From positions 124,001 to 188,000 of the forward strand of contig NZ_VXKQ01000007.1 of assembly GCF_008711465.1 (NCBI RefSeq): a stretch of DNA of 64,000 bases, written 5' to 3'. Under the pieces are notes generated by a model. The model made no database searches. It was not told where the DNA came from and was given only the letters and a program-made list of their open reading frames with translations. Source of the stretch: Francisella sp. SYW-9 (GTDB taxonomy: Bacteria; Pseudomonadota; Gammaproteobacteria; Francisellales; Francisellaceae). The translations under genes were made by a program, and so were the position numbers. Below are positions 35,147 to 44,545 of this stretch, in pieces. Each line of letters starts with the position of its first letter. The stretch's first letter is position 1.

Positions 35147-37311
35147 ATGGTAATAACCAATATCTAGAGTTCAAGGTATACGGTCTAGACTGTATCGAAG
35201 AAGTAAATATTATAAAAAAAGCTTTGGGAAAAAAAGTATCAGAAGATAATATGCAATTTGACCTACTTAACGGTAAGCTTTTAATAAATCAACAAGATAT
35301 TTCTGAAAAAGAAATTATTTCTTCAATCAAGAAATCAGGTCTAAATGCCACAACTTGGGATAAACATCTTGCAGATAATCAAAACCCTAGTTTTATTAGT
35401 AAAAACTTGCGTTTAATCACAACATCTATTAGTGGTATTTTAATAATCTTTGCATATTTATTTCATGCTCTTGATCATGGCTTTGTAAATGCCTTTATAG
35501 ATAATGATAATGGTTCAGGTACAACACTTGCTCTAATATCACAATTTAGCTATATTTTGGCAATAATATTTGGTAGCTGGTTTGTTTTCCCAAAAGCTAT
35601 CTCATCACTAAAGCGGCTAAATGCTGATATGAACCTACTTATGGTAATCGCAATACTCTGTGCTGCAGCAATTGGACAACTTTTTGAAGCTGCAGTTGTA
35701 AGCTTCTTATTCTCTTTATCTCTTGTTTTAGAAGCATGGAGTGTTGGCAATGCTCGTTCAGCAATAACCAAGCTTATGGATCTAACGCCAGATACAGCCT
35801 TAGTATATTGCTGTCATGATAAAGAGTTTGAAGAAAAGCCTTTAGCAGAAATCAATGTAGGCAAAAGGCTACTTATCAAACCCGGTCAAAAGATTGCTCT
35901 TGATGGTATTATTATAAAAGGCGATAGTTTTATAAACCAAGCTCCTATCACAGGTGAATCAATTCCTGTAGAAAAACAAGTTGGTGATGAAGTTTTTGCT
36001 GGTAGTATAAATGGCAACTCTACGATTGAAATTAAGACTACAAAAACAGCAAGTAACTCATCTATAGCAAAAATTATACAAGCCGTAGAGCATGCACAAT
36101 CTAAACGCTCGTCATCAGAAAAATGGGTTGATAAATTTGCCAGAGTTTATACTCCTTGTATGATAGTACTAGCTATATTAATAGCTGTTTTTCCTCCACT
36201 ACTTCTAGCTCAGCCATGGATTAAATGGATATATCAAGCTTTAGTTATTCTTGTAATAGCATGTCCTTGCGCACTAGTTATATCAACTCCAATATCGATA
36301 GTTTCTAGCCTTGCAAGAGCTGCACGAAATGGTATTTTAATAAAAGGTGGAAACCTCATTGAGATCCCTACAAAACTTAAAGCTATTGCTTTTGATAAAA
36401 CAGGAACCTTAACTAAAGGTCTACCAATAGTAAAACAAACTATTGTTAGTGATAACTTCTCTAAAGAGCAATTAATAGCTATAGCTGCTAGCTTAGAAAA
36501 AGCAGTTGATCACCCTATTTCTAAAGCAATTATTGATTATGCTAACCAAAATAATATACAAATCAAAGAAGCTCTAAGTACAAAAGTCGTTGGCGGCAAA
36601 GGTATAACTGGACAAATTAAAGACTCATCTTATTGGTTAGGAAGCCATGCTTTTGCTCATGAGAAGCAACTTTGTAATAATAAAACTCTACATGAGCAAA
36701 CAAGTAAACTTGGAGAGAATGGTTTTACATTAATATTTGTTGGAAATGATAAGCAGATAATTGGAGCTATAGCAATACAAGACAGTATAAAAGATAACAT
36801 TAGCGAAGCGCTAAAACAGCTAAAAGAATCTGGAATTAATAAAAATGTAATGCTTACTGGAGATAATTTAGGTACAGCAAAAACTATTGCCAAGCAAGCT
36901 GGTATAGATGAATACTATGCAGAGCTTCTACCGGAAGATAAGGTCACTAAAGTAGAAGAGCTTGTAGATAAATATACTAATGTTGCAATGGTTGGTGATG
37001 GTATCAACGATGCGCCAGCTCTTGCTAGATCAAATCTAGGTATTGCTATGGGAGCTATTGGCAATGATATCGCTATAGAAACTGCTGATATTGCTCTAAT
37101 GTCTGATGATATTGGTAAGCTACCATGGCTGATTAAGCATTCTAAAAGAACACTGAATATAATAAAACAGAATGTAACTTTTGCGATAGCTGTAAAAGCT
37201 ATATTTATATCATTAGCTATGGCAGACTTAGCAACTTTATGGATGGCAATTGCCGCAGATATAGGAACAACACTTATTGTAATAATAAATGCGTTAAGAT
37301 TATTAAAATAG
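35143..37311 (+). CDS. Zn/Cd/Pb-type P1B ATPase (heavy-metal exporter)
   Basis: P-type ATPase of 722 residues. After a degenerate HMA domain with GLDCIEE (Cys17) in place of the usual CxxC come transmembrane helices, the TGES loop, the ion-binding CPC motif (374-376), phosphorylation motif DKTGTLT (Asp418), the HP element in AVDHPISKAI and GDGINDAP. CPC plus an N-terminal DCxxE site points to the ZntA/CadA group rather than copper pumps. GGAGA lies eight bases before the ATG. It is co-transcribed with the ArsR-type regulator, forming a simple metal-induced efflux unit. Confidence 0.9.
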   Translation: MNGNNQYLEFKVYGLDCIEEVNIIKKALGKKVSEDNMQFDLLNGKLLINQQDISEKEIISSIKKSGLNATTWDKHLADNQNPSFISKNLRLITTSISGILIIFAYLFHALDHGFVNAFIDNDNGSGTTLALISQFSYILAIIFGSWFVFPKAISSLKRLNADMNLLMVIAILCAAAIGQLFEAAVVSFLFSLSLVLEAWSVGNARSAITKLMDLTPDTALVYCCHDKEFEEKPLAEINVGKRLLIKPGQKIALDGIIIKGDSFINQAPITGESIPVEKQVGDEVFAGSINGNSTIEIKTTKTASNSSIAKIIQAVEHAQSKRSSSEKWVDKFARVYTPCMIVLAILIAVFPPLLLAQPWIKWIYQALVILVIACPCALVISTPISIVSSLARAARNGILIKGGNLIEIPTKLKAIAFDKTGTLTKGLPIVKQTIVSDNFSKEQLIAIAASLEKAVDHPISKAIIDYANQNNIQIKEALSTKVVGGKGITGQIKDSSYWLGSHAFAHEKQLCNNKTLHEQTSKLGENGFTLIFVGNDKQIIGAIAIQDSIKDNISEALKQLKESGINKNVMLTGDNLGTAKTIAKQAGIDEYYAELLPEDKVTKVEELVDKYTNVAMVGDGINDAPALARSNLGIAMGAIGNDIAIETADIALMSDDIGKLPWLIKHSKRTLNIIKQNVTFAIAVKAIFISLAMADLATLWMAIAADIGTTLIVIINALRLLK

Positions 37312-37312
37312 T

Positions 37313-38368
37313 TTAGATATCATATCTAGTCCATAAAGGTAACATTCTTTTTATGTCTCTCATAAATTTAAATAAACCAACATTTAATTCAACATTACCA
37401 TTAGGATCTGTTACTTTCTGAGGGAATCCAATACCAACACCAAAAAGTCCTGGTGCTATAATTCCTGTAGTAGGATCATAACATCTTACATCAACACCCT
37501 CTGCACTTGGAACTCTTTGTTGGAATCCTGTAGCATAAATAACTTTATTATACTTATTTAAATGGTTATTCACATGCTCTTGTGTAGATGAATATCTTTT
37601 AACTCTATTATCTAAATTTTGAGAGATATTCTTTCTAACCCACTTAGCTGTCTCACCTTTTAAACCAGAGTTATCATAAAGAGTATAGTCTCCCATATTA
37701 ACAGCATATTTAAGTGGCTCTAGATAGAAGTTAGCAACATCATTAACACCTGCTTCTAATAAATTTCTAATAATTATCATAGCTGAATGTGATGAACCAA
37801 AAACTGCCACTTTATCATCAGATTTAAGCTCTTGTTTTAATTTACTAGGAGTTAAAGCCGTTGATAAATCAATCTCTTCAGTTACTTCAAAATTATGGAT
37901 ATTTAATGATTTTGGTATAGCTCCTGTAGCAAGAACTACTTTCTTAGCAGCATAATGGCCATTTTCACCACAAATATCCCAAACACCATCAGATACTTTT
38001 AAATCTGTAATCATATCTTTACTGTGGTTAACTCTATTTAGAAGATCATTTGTAACCCATTGTAATGGCGTAGTAACTTCTTTTAATAAAGTAAATCCAT
38101 CTCTATCAAGGTTATCTAAAGGAAATTTTTGATCATTTTTTTCATAATTGAATGATTTTATATCTTCTATAAATCTAAAGAAAAGCTCTACAGATGTATT
38201 ACTGCTTACTTCACCCCACTTTTCTCCAAAATCTCCAACCTCAAAAAGTGGATCAATCCATAACACATCACTTGCTTTAACACCATTATCTAATAAAAGG
38301 CCTAATGCAGCCATACCTGCAGGACCTGCGCCTATTATAGCCCATTCATATTTTTTAGAATTTTGCAT
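37313..38368 (-). CDS. FAD/NAD(P)-binding oxidoreductase of unknown substrate
   Basis: Flavoprotein of 351 residues. The FAD Rossmann motif is WAIIGAGPAGMAALG at the N-terminus, KVVLATGAIPKSL lies mid-protein, a second nucleotide-binding motif VAVFGSSHSAM follows, and VIYATGFQQR near the C-terminus is the typical second ATG motif. The layout resembles flavin-dependent monooxygenases or thioredoxin-reductase-like proteins, but no CxxC redox pair is present. The substrate is unknown. It is divergent from a LysR regulator with a perfect palindrome between them, which suggests that the regulator controls it. Confidence 0.7.
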   Translation of the reverse strand: MQNSKKYEWAIIGAGPAGMAALGLLLDNGVKASDVLWIDPLFEVGDFGEKWGEVSSNTSVELFFRFIEDIKSFNYEKNDQKFPLDNLDRDGFTLLKEVTTPLQWVTNDLLNRVNHSKDMITDLKVSDGVWDICGENGHYAAKKVVLATGAIPKSLNIHNFEVTEEIDLSTALTPSKLKQELKSDDKVAVFGSSHSAMIIIRNLLEAGVNDVANFYLEPLKYAVNMGDYTLYDNSGLKGETAKWVRKNISQNLDNRVKRYSSTQEHVNNHLNKYNKVIYATGFQQRVPSAEGVDVRCYDPTTGIIAPGLFGVGIGFPQKVTDPNGNVELNVGLFKFMRDIKRMLPLWTRYDI

Positions 38369-38453
38369 TTGTTTATCTCCAATTTTCTATTAAGTTTAAC
38401 AATATATTAATTTTATATTATATAGAAGCTCTCGCTACGATCCTAATTAGTAA

Positions 38454-38474
38454 TTCTGATATTGCATATCAGAA
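38454..38474. promoter_or_regulatory. Perfect 21-bp palindrome in the flavoprotein/LysR divergent promoter
   Basis: TTCTGATAT (38454-38462) - TGC - ATATCAGAA (38466-38474). It lies 46 bases before the LysR-type ATG and 86 bases before the divergent flavoprotein ATG. Size and place fit a LysR-type regulator binding site. Confidence 0.7.
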
Positions 38475-38519
38475 AACCTTATAATACAATCTTAATATAT
38501 AAGCATAACTAAAGTTGAT

Positions 38520-39407
38520 ATGAAAATCACGTTAAAACAGCTTCAAGTTTTTGTTAATACTGCCAAAGCTGAATCAATTAGTGTTGGTGCAGAAAAATGT
38601 TTTATCTCTCAGGCTGCAGCAAGTATGTCATTATCTCAACTTGAAAATATGCTTGATACAACTTTGTTTGATCGTGTTGGCAAACGCATGAAACTAAATG
38701 CCAATGGTAAAAATCTTCTAACAAAGGCCATTAAAATATTAGATGAAGTCGAAGAGTTTGAAACTTTTAGTGATAGTGATCCAAACTTATCTGGCAAAAT
38801 AATTGTAGGTGCTAGTACAACAATAGCAAACTATATACTTCCTAAATATGTAGCTACATTTAGAGAAGCCTATCCAGATGTAAGCTTTGAAATAATATCC
38901 GGTAATACTCAAAAAATCATTAACAGTGTTGAAACGCTAAGCTGTGATGTAGCTTTTATAGAAGGTGAATGCAATAGTCAAAGCATTGAAACTAATCTAT
39001 GGAGAAAAGACGACTTAAAAATTATTTGTCGAGCAAATCATCCTTTATGTGAGAAGGAAAATATAAAAATAAAAGATCTTTTAAAATACGAATGGGTCAC
39101 TAGAGAACTAGGCTCAGGAACATTTGATATTTTTTTTAACGCTCTTGAAGATAATATGTCAAATATTAAAAAAGCAATTACCCTAAGTGGTTCAGAAGCT
39201 ATAAAACAATATATTTCTCATAGTGATTGTCTAGCATGCTTATCAGGAATAATAACTAATTACTCAGAAGACACTAGTAAATATAAAATACTTAAAGTAC
39301 AAGATCTCGACCTTAGACGTAATCTATATAGATTACTACACAAGAAAAAATATCATACAGCTCTAACAAAAACTTTCTGTGACTTCATAGAAGAAAATTT
39401 AAAATAG
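38520..39407 (+). CDS. LysR-family transcriptional regulator
   Basis: Protein of 295 residues. The N-terminal winged helix reads LKQLQVFVNTAKAESISVGAEKCF followed by SQAAASMSLSQLENMLDTTLFDR, the classical LysR recognition region. The remainder is a type 2 periplasmic-binding-fold effector domain (GKIIVGASTTIANYILP). The effector is unknown. It is divergent from the flavoprotein gene, with the perfect palindrome in the shared promoter region, and is followed by lemA on the same strand after 65 bases. Confidence 0.92.
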   Translation: MKITLKQLQVFVNTAKAESISVGAEKCFISQAAASMSLSQLENMLDTTLFDRVGKRMKLNANGKNLLTKAIKILDEVEEFETFSDSDPNLSGKIIVGASTTIANYILPKYVATFREAYPDVSFEIISGNTQKIINSVETLSCDVAFIEGECNSQSIETNLWRKDDLKIICRANHPLCEKENIKIKDLLKYEWVTRELGSGTFDIFFNALEDNMSNIKKAITLSGSEAIKQYISHSDCLACLSGIITNYSEDTSKYKILKVQDLDLRRNLYRLLHKKKYHTALTKTFCDFIEENLK

Positions 39408-39472
39408 ACTTGAAAAAATAATCATTTCATACCATCTTTATACTTAGATAACTCACTTGAAGGAGAGAAAAA

Positions 39473-40048
39473 ATGACATTTGGAATAATTCTACTAATTA
39501 TCATTGCAATAATTGTAATATATATAGTAATGACATATAACAAACTAATATCTGAAATAGAAACTGTTAAAAACTCAGAAAAACAAATTGATGTTCAACT
39601 AGATCGTAGAGCTAAGGTCTTTGACTCTCTAGTTAATGTTGTTAAAAAATATATGGACTATGAACAAACAACTCTTAAACAAGTAGTTGCACTAAGAAGT
39701 AAAGCAAATACTGCAAAAGAACAAGGAGATACTCAAGCAAGAATCGCAGCTGAAAACAAAATCTCTGATTTAGCAAAAGGTATCAATATCCAGTTTGAAA
39801 ATTACCCGGAACTAAAAGCTAATCAAAATGTAATCCAACTACAAGAAGAAATTACATCTACTGAGAATAAGCTAGCTTTTGCAAAACAAGCACTAAACGA
39901 CTCTATTGAAAGATATAATGCACACAGAAAATCATTTTTTGCGGGTATTGTGGTTAATTTCTTCAAAAAACTAAATGAAGATTTTATTTACTGGAATATC
40001 TCTGAAGAGAAGAAACAACAGCTAGAAGACTCTAGAGTGGAACTATAA
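39473..40048 (+). CDS. lemA: LemA family protein
   Basis: Protein of 191 residues with one N-terminal transmembrane helix (residues 3-20) and a helical domain typical of LemA: VMTYNKLISEIETVKNSEKQIDVQLDRR-type opening, FDSLVNVVKKYM, and the C-terminal RYNAHRKSFFAGIVVNFF. GAAGGAGAG precedes the ATG closely. The function of LemA is unknown; it is often beside membrane proteases or Psp-like proteins. Here the stop is one base from the M48 protease start, so the two are surely co-expressed. Confidence 0.9.
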   Translation: MTFGIILLIIIAIIVIYIVMTYNKLISEIETVKNSEKQIDVQLDRRAKVFDSLVNVVKKYMDYEQTTLKQVVALRSKANTAKEQGDTQARIAAENKISDLAKGINIQFENYPELKANQNVIQLQEEITSTENKLAFAKQALNDSIERYNAHRKSFFAGIVVNFFKKLNEDFIYWNISEEKKQQLEDSRVEL

Positions 40049-40049
40049 A

Positions 40050-41114
40050 ATGTCAAACACTGATAACCTTCAATACGGCTCAGTAAATTGGCGCGATGTT
40101 GTTCGTAAAAACACTCGTCGTACATATTTTGTAATAGCAACATTCTTGATTGTATTCTTTTTACTAGGAATTTTTGTTGATACTTTTTGGCGCTATAGTG
40201 AACTTGCAAATTATTACTATACACATACAGGTAAACAGTTACCTATTAGCCAAGTATTTATGTGGCTTGCAACATTTCAGATACCTCCATATGCAACAAT
40301 GATAATATCAATAATTGCTATAATATGGATTTTTATAACCTTTAGTATGTACGACAAAATTATGCTCTCAGGCACGCAATACCATGAAGTATCTGCTGAT
40401 AGCCAAGACCCTCTAGCAAAAAGAGTCTACAATGTCGTTGAGGAAATGAAAGTTGCTGCTGGAATGCGTTATATGCCCAAGGTATTTTTAATTGATGCAA
40501 ACTATATGAATGCTTTTGCATCAGGATACTCTGAGAAATCTGCAATGGTTGCTATTACAACAAAACTTGCAAATGCTCTAAATCGTGATGAACTTCAAGC
40601 GGTAATGGCACATGAGCTAACACATATCCGTAATCAAGATATTAAGTTAAATCTGTTTACAATGGTTTTATCTAACATGATGTTAATCATTATGGATTTC
40701 TTGTTCTACTCGGCTCTTTTCTCAGGTAATAACCGTGATAGTAACAATCGTAATAATAATGCTGCGGCTTTTTTCATCATAATTATGATTTTAAGATATG
40801 TTTTACAAATCTTTACAATATTTATGATGCTCTTCTTAAGTCGAACGCGTGAGTATATGGCTGATGCAGGAGCCGTTGAACTTATGCGGACAAATATGCC
40901 GATGGCAAATGCTCTTATAAAGATTGCAAATGATAGTCATACACAAGAAGCTCAATATAGTTATAAACACAATAAAAATGAAAATCTTCGTCGTGCATCA
41001 TATATATTTGATCCTTTAAGTGCAGGATTTAACGGTGGTGATATGTCAGATCTTTTCTCTACTCACCCTTCTATAGAAAAAAGGCTGGCATCAATTGGAG
41101 TTAAATCAAAATAG
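40050..41114 (+). CDS. HtpX-like M48 membrane zinc metalloprotease
   Basis: Protein of 354 residues with two N-terminal hydrophobic segments, the zinc motif HELTHIRNQD (His188, Glu189, His192), two further hydrophobic segments, then the third ligand region SRTREYMADAGAVEL and a C-terminal FSTHPSIEKRLASI as in HtpX. HtpX degrades misfolded membrane proteins under stress. This protein is longer at its N-terminus than E. coli HtpX (293 residues). It follows lemA with one base between the genes, a pairing also seen in other bacteria. Confidence 0.88.
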   Translation: MSNTDNLQYGSVNWRDVVRKNTRRTYFVIATFLIVFFLLGIFVDTFWRYSELANYYYTHTGKQLPISQVFMWLATFQIPPYATMIISIIAIIWIFITFSMYDKIMLSGTQYHEVSADSQDPLAKRVYNVVEEMKVAAGMRYMPKVFLIDANYMNAFASGYSEKSAMVAITTKLANALNRDELQAVMAHELTHIRNQDIKLNLFTMVLSNMMLIIMDFLFYSALFSGNNRDSNNRNNNAAAFFIIIMILRYVLQIFTIFMMLFLSRTREYMADAGAVELMRTNMPMANALIKIANDSHTQEAQYSYKHNKNENLRRASYIFDPLSAGFNGGDMSDLFSTHPSIEKRLASIGVKSK

Positions 41115-41259
41115 TCATAGATACCAAAAAAACTACATCTTTTAACATTACAACCCGTTAAATCTACATTTTTTTTGATAAATATATTATAATGACTGAG
41201 AAATTTTATTCATAACTATAATTCTAAAAACAAAAATTAACGCAAAATAAGTGAAATAC

Positions 41260-41580
41260 ATGTCAGATCAACAACCACGTAAGAAACTTTCATTAGGTAG
41301 AAAAAAATTATCTACGACTAGAACATCATCTATTAGCTCTAACCTTAAAACTAAACTACAAGCTAAAAAAGAAGATAATATTCAAACTTTCTTTCAAAAT
41401 ACTAATAAAGAGCTTCGAGAGCTATATCAACAAAGAAAAACTCTAGAAGAACAAATTAAACAAATAGAACAACGACTACTCTTTGCAAAAAGCGAACCGT
41501 TACAAGACTTTTTATTTGAATTAAAATCAAAAGATTTTGATTTAATGGTACAGATAAATTCCTTTGTAAAAAGTATCTAA
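41260..41580 (+). CDS. Small basic coiled-coil protein of unknown function
   Basis: Protein of 106 residues, not recognised. The start is placed at ATG 41260 (MSDQQPRKK); a GTG three codons earlier is possible. Residues 5-45 are very basic and Ser/Thr-rich (KKLSLGRKKLSTTRTSS), and the rest is a Lys/Gln/Glu-rich helix with heptad pattern. The N-terminal basic stretch suggests nucleic acid binding, but this is inference. No membrane segment or signal peptide. It converges with rph, nine bases apart. Confidence 0.6.
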   Translation: MSDQQPRKKLSLGRKKLSTTRTSSISSNLKTKLQAKKEDNIQTFFQNTNKELRELYQQRKTLEEQIKQIEQRLLFAKSEPLQDFLFELKSKDFDLMVQINSFVKSI

Positions 41581-41589
41581 ATAATCAAC

Positions 41590-42297
41590 TTAAAATATTG
41601 ATTCAAATATCTCTTTAATACCTTTTTTAGCTAGACCTAACATTTTTGCAAACTCCTCTTCCGAGAAGTCTTTGCCTTCTGCTGTTCCTTGAATTTCAAT
41701 CATACCACCATTTGAATTTATTACGACATTCATATCTGTTTCAGCATTCGAGTCTTCATCATAATCAAGGTCTAATACTGGCTCATTATTATAAATTCCT
41801 ACAGAAATAGCTGCTACTTGTGATAAAAGAGGATCAACATCAGCCTTTATCATACCTTTTTCTTTCATATATTTAATAGCATCTTTAATAGCTAGTGACG
41901 CTCCAGTTATAGAAGCTGTACGAGTTCCACCATCTGCTTGGATTACATCACAGTCCACTTTAATAGTATTCTCACCTATTTTAGTTAAATCAACACTTGC
42001 TCGTAATGCTCTGCCTATTAGTCGTTGGATTTCCTGAGTTCTACCTGATTGCTTACCTCGAGCAGCTTCTCTATCCATTCTGGTATGTGTTGAGCGTGGA
42101 AGCATACCATATTCAGCTGTTAACCACCCTTCTCCAGAGTCTTTTTTAAATCTTGGTACTCCAGCCATCACTGAAGCTGTACAAAGAACTTTTGTATCAC
42201 CAAACTCTATAAGAACTGAACCTTCAGCATGTTTTGTAAAATTATGTGTAACTTTTACATTACGCAACTGATCATTATTTCTACCACTTGGACGCAT
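41590..42297 (-). CDS. rph: Ribonuclease PH
   Basis: Phosphorolytic 3'-5' exoribonuclease of 235 residues that trims tRNA 3' ends. Motifs: [67 protein letters not shown] and [20 protein letters not shown]-terminal EIQGTAEG is also conserved. Length is typical. It is divergent from ubiC, with about 100 bases between the start codons. Confidence 0.97.
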   Translation of the reverse strand: MRPSGRNNDQLRNVKVTHNFTKHAEGSVLIEFGDTKVLCTASVMAGVPRFKKDSGEGWLTAEYGMLPRSTHTRMDREAARGKQSGRTQEIQRLIGRALRASVDLTKIGENTIKVDCDVIQADGGTRTASITGASLAIKDAIKYMKEKGMIKADVDPLLSQVAAISVGIYNNEPVLDLDYDEDSNAETDMNVVINSNGGMIEIQGTAEGKDFSEEEFAKMLGLAKKGIKEIFESIF

Positions 42298-42394
42298 TTT
42301 GGAATCCTTTTATTAATTTAATAGCTTTATAAGTGTATAATTATACAAATCGAAAATAAAATAAGAAACCTTAACCTCAAGGTATTTCGAAGAT

Positions 42395-42907
42395 ATGAGT
42401 ATAATAGACAAAGATCGCTTAGATAAAGCTAAAAGATATTGGCTTAATGATGCTAAAAACTTAGTTACTAGTTTATCTAAATTTCACGGCGATATAAAAC
42501 TAGATATAATTTCACAAGATTTTACAAAGCTAACTCATTTAGAAGCAAAACTACTAGACACTAAAGAAGCTCTTGTTAGACAGATTACTCTATCTAATAA
42601 CAATGAAACTTTTGTTTTTGCTAGAACAATCGTACCCCAAAATACCTATAATTTTTTTACTCAAGAGCTAGATGGCTTAGGCACAAAGCCAATAGGTGAT
42701 AATCTACTTTTTGATAAATCAAAATTTTATCGAGATGAGTTTATAATTCGTCAACTCTCAACTCAAGATTTTCACCAAGAAACTGGTAGAAACCAACAGC
42801 ATGAAATATTCTCGCGCAGTTCTATTTTTGAGTATAAAAATGACAAAAAACTTAAATTTCTAATTACAGAATATTTTCTAATTTTACCGGGACAATATGA
42901 TGTTTAG
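42395..42907 (+). CDS. ubiC: Chorismate lyase
   Basis: Protein of 170 residues that fits UbiC, which splits chorismate into 4-hydroxybenzoate and pyruvate, the first step of ubiquinone synthesis. The visible core is [22 protein letters not shown] (the substrate Arg region) and [15 protein letters not shown], corresponding to the conserved 'RTVVP' and 'LGTRPLG' parts, followed near the end by [11 protein letters not shown]. Similarity is modest but the next gene, overlapping by 11 bases, is ubiA, which uses the product. This context strongly supports the call. Confidence 0.85.
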   Translation: MSIIDKDRLDKAKRYWLNDAKNLVTSLSKFHGDIKLDIISQDFTKLTHLEAKLLDTKEALVRQITLSNNNETFVFARTIVPQNTYNFFTQELDGLGTKPIGDNLLFDKSKFYRDEFIIRQLSTQDFHQETGRNQQHEIFSRSSIFEYKNDKKLKFLITEYFLILPGQYDV

Positions 42908-43757
42908 TAAAGAAAAGTTAAATGCATACTTTATGCTAATGAGGCTACACCGCCCTATCCCAATTCTTTTGATACTATGGCCTACTCTTACAGCTTTAGT
43001 TTTAGCAGATCATGGAGTACCAAATATTAAATATTGGATTATCTTTACTCTTGGGGTTGTAATTATGCGTACAGTTGGCTGTATTGTTAATGATATTGCA
43101 GATATTGATTTTGACAAGCATGTTGCCCGTACTAGCACTCGACCCTTAACTAGTGGCAAACTTAGTGTGAAGAATGCATTATACTTATGTCTCGTTCTTA
43201 CTCTAGTAGCTTTCACCTGTGTATTATTTTTAAACTTATACACAATTTTACTATCATTTGTTGCACTATTTTTAGCAGTACTATACCCATTTTGTAAAAG
43301 ATTCTTTGCTGTACCTCAACTAGTGTTAGGGTTGGCTTTTAACTTTGGTATTTTTATGGCTTTCTCAGCTATACAAAACAAAATACCCCTAGAGGCTTTA
43401 ATTTTTTATTTATCAACAATCTGTTGGACTATAGCTTATGACACGGTATATGCACTAGCAGATAGGGATTTTGATCTAGAAATAGGTATAAAATCATCAG
43501 CTGTTTTATTTGGTGATAAAGTATTTAAATATATATTTTTATTTAACTTTATCTCTCTAGTGTTACTTTTAATTTTGGGGATATATTGCCACTTTAATAT
43601 AATCTTCTATTTAGGAGTGATCGTATCTGCATTATTTTTTATCAAAAATTATTTTATCTACAAAAAACTAGGCATCACAAATTGTATAAAAGCCTTTTCT
43701 GATAATCATTGGGTAGGATTAATAATTTTCGTTATTGTATTGCTTCAATTTTATTAA
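42897..43757 (+). CDS. ubiA: 4-hydroxybenzoate polyprenyltransferase
   Basis: Integral membrane prenyltransferase of 286 residues with about eight to nine helices. The first Asp-rich motif is [23 protein letters not shown], the second is [22 protein letters not shown]; both bind the Mg-diphosphate of the polyprenyl donor. It attaches the side chain to 4-hydroxybenzoate in ubiquinone synthesis. The start overlaps the ubiC end out of frame, with two adjacent ATG codons. Followed after nine bases by a DCC-family gene. Confidence 0.95.
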   Translation: MMFSKEKLNAYFMLMRLHRPIPILLILWPTLTALVLADHGVPNIKYWIIFTLGVVIMRTVGCIVNDIADIDFDKHVARTSTRPLTSGKLSVKNALYLCLVLTLVAFTCVLFLNLYTILLSFVALFLAVLYPFCKRFFAVPQLVLGLAFNFGIFMAFSAIQNKIPLEALIFYLSTICWTIAYDTVYALADRDFDLEIGIKSSAVLFGDKVFKYIFLFNFISLVLLLILGIYCHFNIIFYLGVIVSALFFIKNYFIYKKLGITNCIKAFSDNHWVGLIIFVIVLLQFY

Positions 43758-43766
43758 GATAAAATT

Positions 43767-44132
43767 ATGATAAAAGTTTTTTATGATGGTAAATGTGGCA
43801 TTTGCTCTAAAGAAATAAATTACTATAAAAATATAGCTGCTAAAGATATTTTTTCTTGGATTAATATAACAGAAATTGATGATTCTATTTTGAATGATGA
43901 AAATTTAGATAAAATTGAATGCCTAAAAATACTACATGTAAAAGATGTTAATAATAACTTATATAAAGGTATTGATGCTTTTATCTTAATATGGAAACAA
44001 TTACCAAAATGGAAAGTCTTAGCTAGACTTGTCAATTTACCAGTCATATATAGCATATTCAAAATTCTATATAATTTATTTGCAAAATACCGATTTAAGC
44101 AAATAAAATACTGTAACACAGATAAGCAATAA
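43767..44132 (+). CDS. DCC family (DUF393) thiol-disulfide-like protein
   Basis: Protein of 121 residues starting KVFYDGKCGICSKEINYY, the YDGxCxxC motif of the DUF393/DCC family, a thioredoxin-like group of unknown substrate. A second family element is FILIWKQLPKWKVLARLVNLP. The C-terminal part is basic (AKYRFKQIKYC). It sits in the ubiC-ubiA series with short gaps (nine and eleven bases), so it is probably co-transcribed. A role in membrane redox chemistry is inference only. Confidence 0.8.
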   Translation: MIKVFYDGKCGICSKEINYYKNIAAKDIFSWINITEIDDSILNDENLDKIECLKILHVKDVNNNLYKGIDAFILIWKQLPKWKVLARLVNLPVIYSIFKILYNLFAKYRFKQIKYCNTDKQ

Positions 44133-44143
44133 AGGAGAAAAAA

Positions 44144-44545
44144 ATGAATTTAGCAATAGGTGCTATTCTAGGTTTTATTTCAGTAGCTTTTGGAGCATAT
44201 GCTGAACATGGCCTCAAAACGCAAATTTCAACTGAACATTTTGATTTTATAATGATAGCTTTACGTTACAATCAAATATACGCAATTATGATTAGTGGGA
44301 TTGGTATAGTTCTTTTAAGTAGTAAGCAACTTGGTCAAAGCGTATTACTTCAACTAAGTAGCTTATTTTTTATAATTGGTACTATATTATTTAGCTTTAG
44401 CATTTATATTTCTGTAACTTATAATATACCTAGTATTTTAAAATTAGCTCCAATCGGTGGCACTAGTCTAATGATAGGATGGCTAGCTTTAAGCTTAACT
44501 GGTATTTTTTACAAGAAAGGTTTAAAAAGAGATTTAAAAAACTAA
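44144..44545 (+). CDS. DUF423 family membrane protein (YgdD-like)
   Basis: Protein of 133 residues with four hydrophobic segments. The family signature is clear: GFISVAFGAYAEHGLKTQIS, FIMIALRYNQIYAIM, then a C-terminal LAPIGGTSLMIGWLALSL. AAAGGAG lies seven bases before the ATG. Function of the family is unknown. It ends the ubiC-ubiA-DCC series and overlaps the convergent YfcC-like gene by four bases. Confidence 0.85.
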   Translation: MNLAIGAILGFISVAFGAYAEHGLKTQISTEHFDFIMIALRYNQIYAIMISGIGIVLLSSKQLGQSVLLQLSSLFFIIGTILFSFSIYISVTYNIPSILKLAPIGGTSLMIGWLALSLTGIFYKKGLKRDLKN

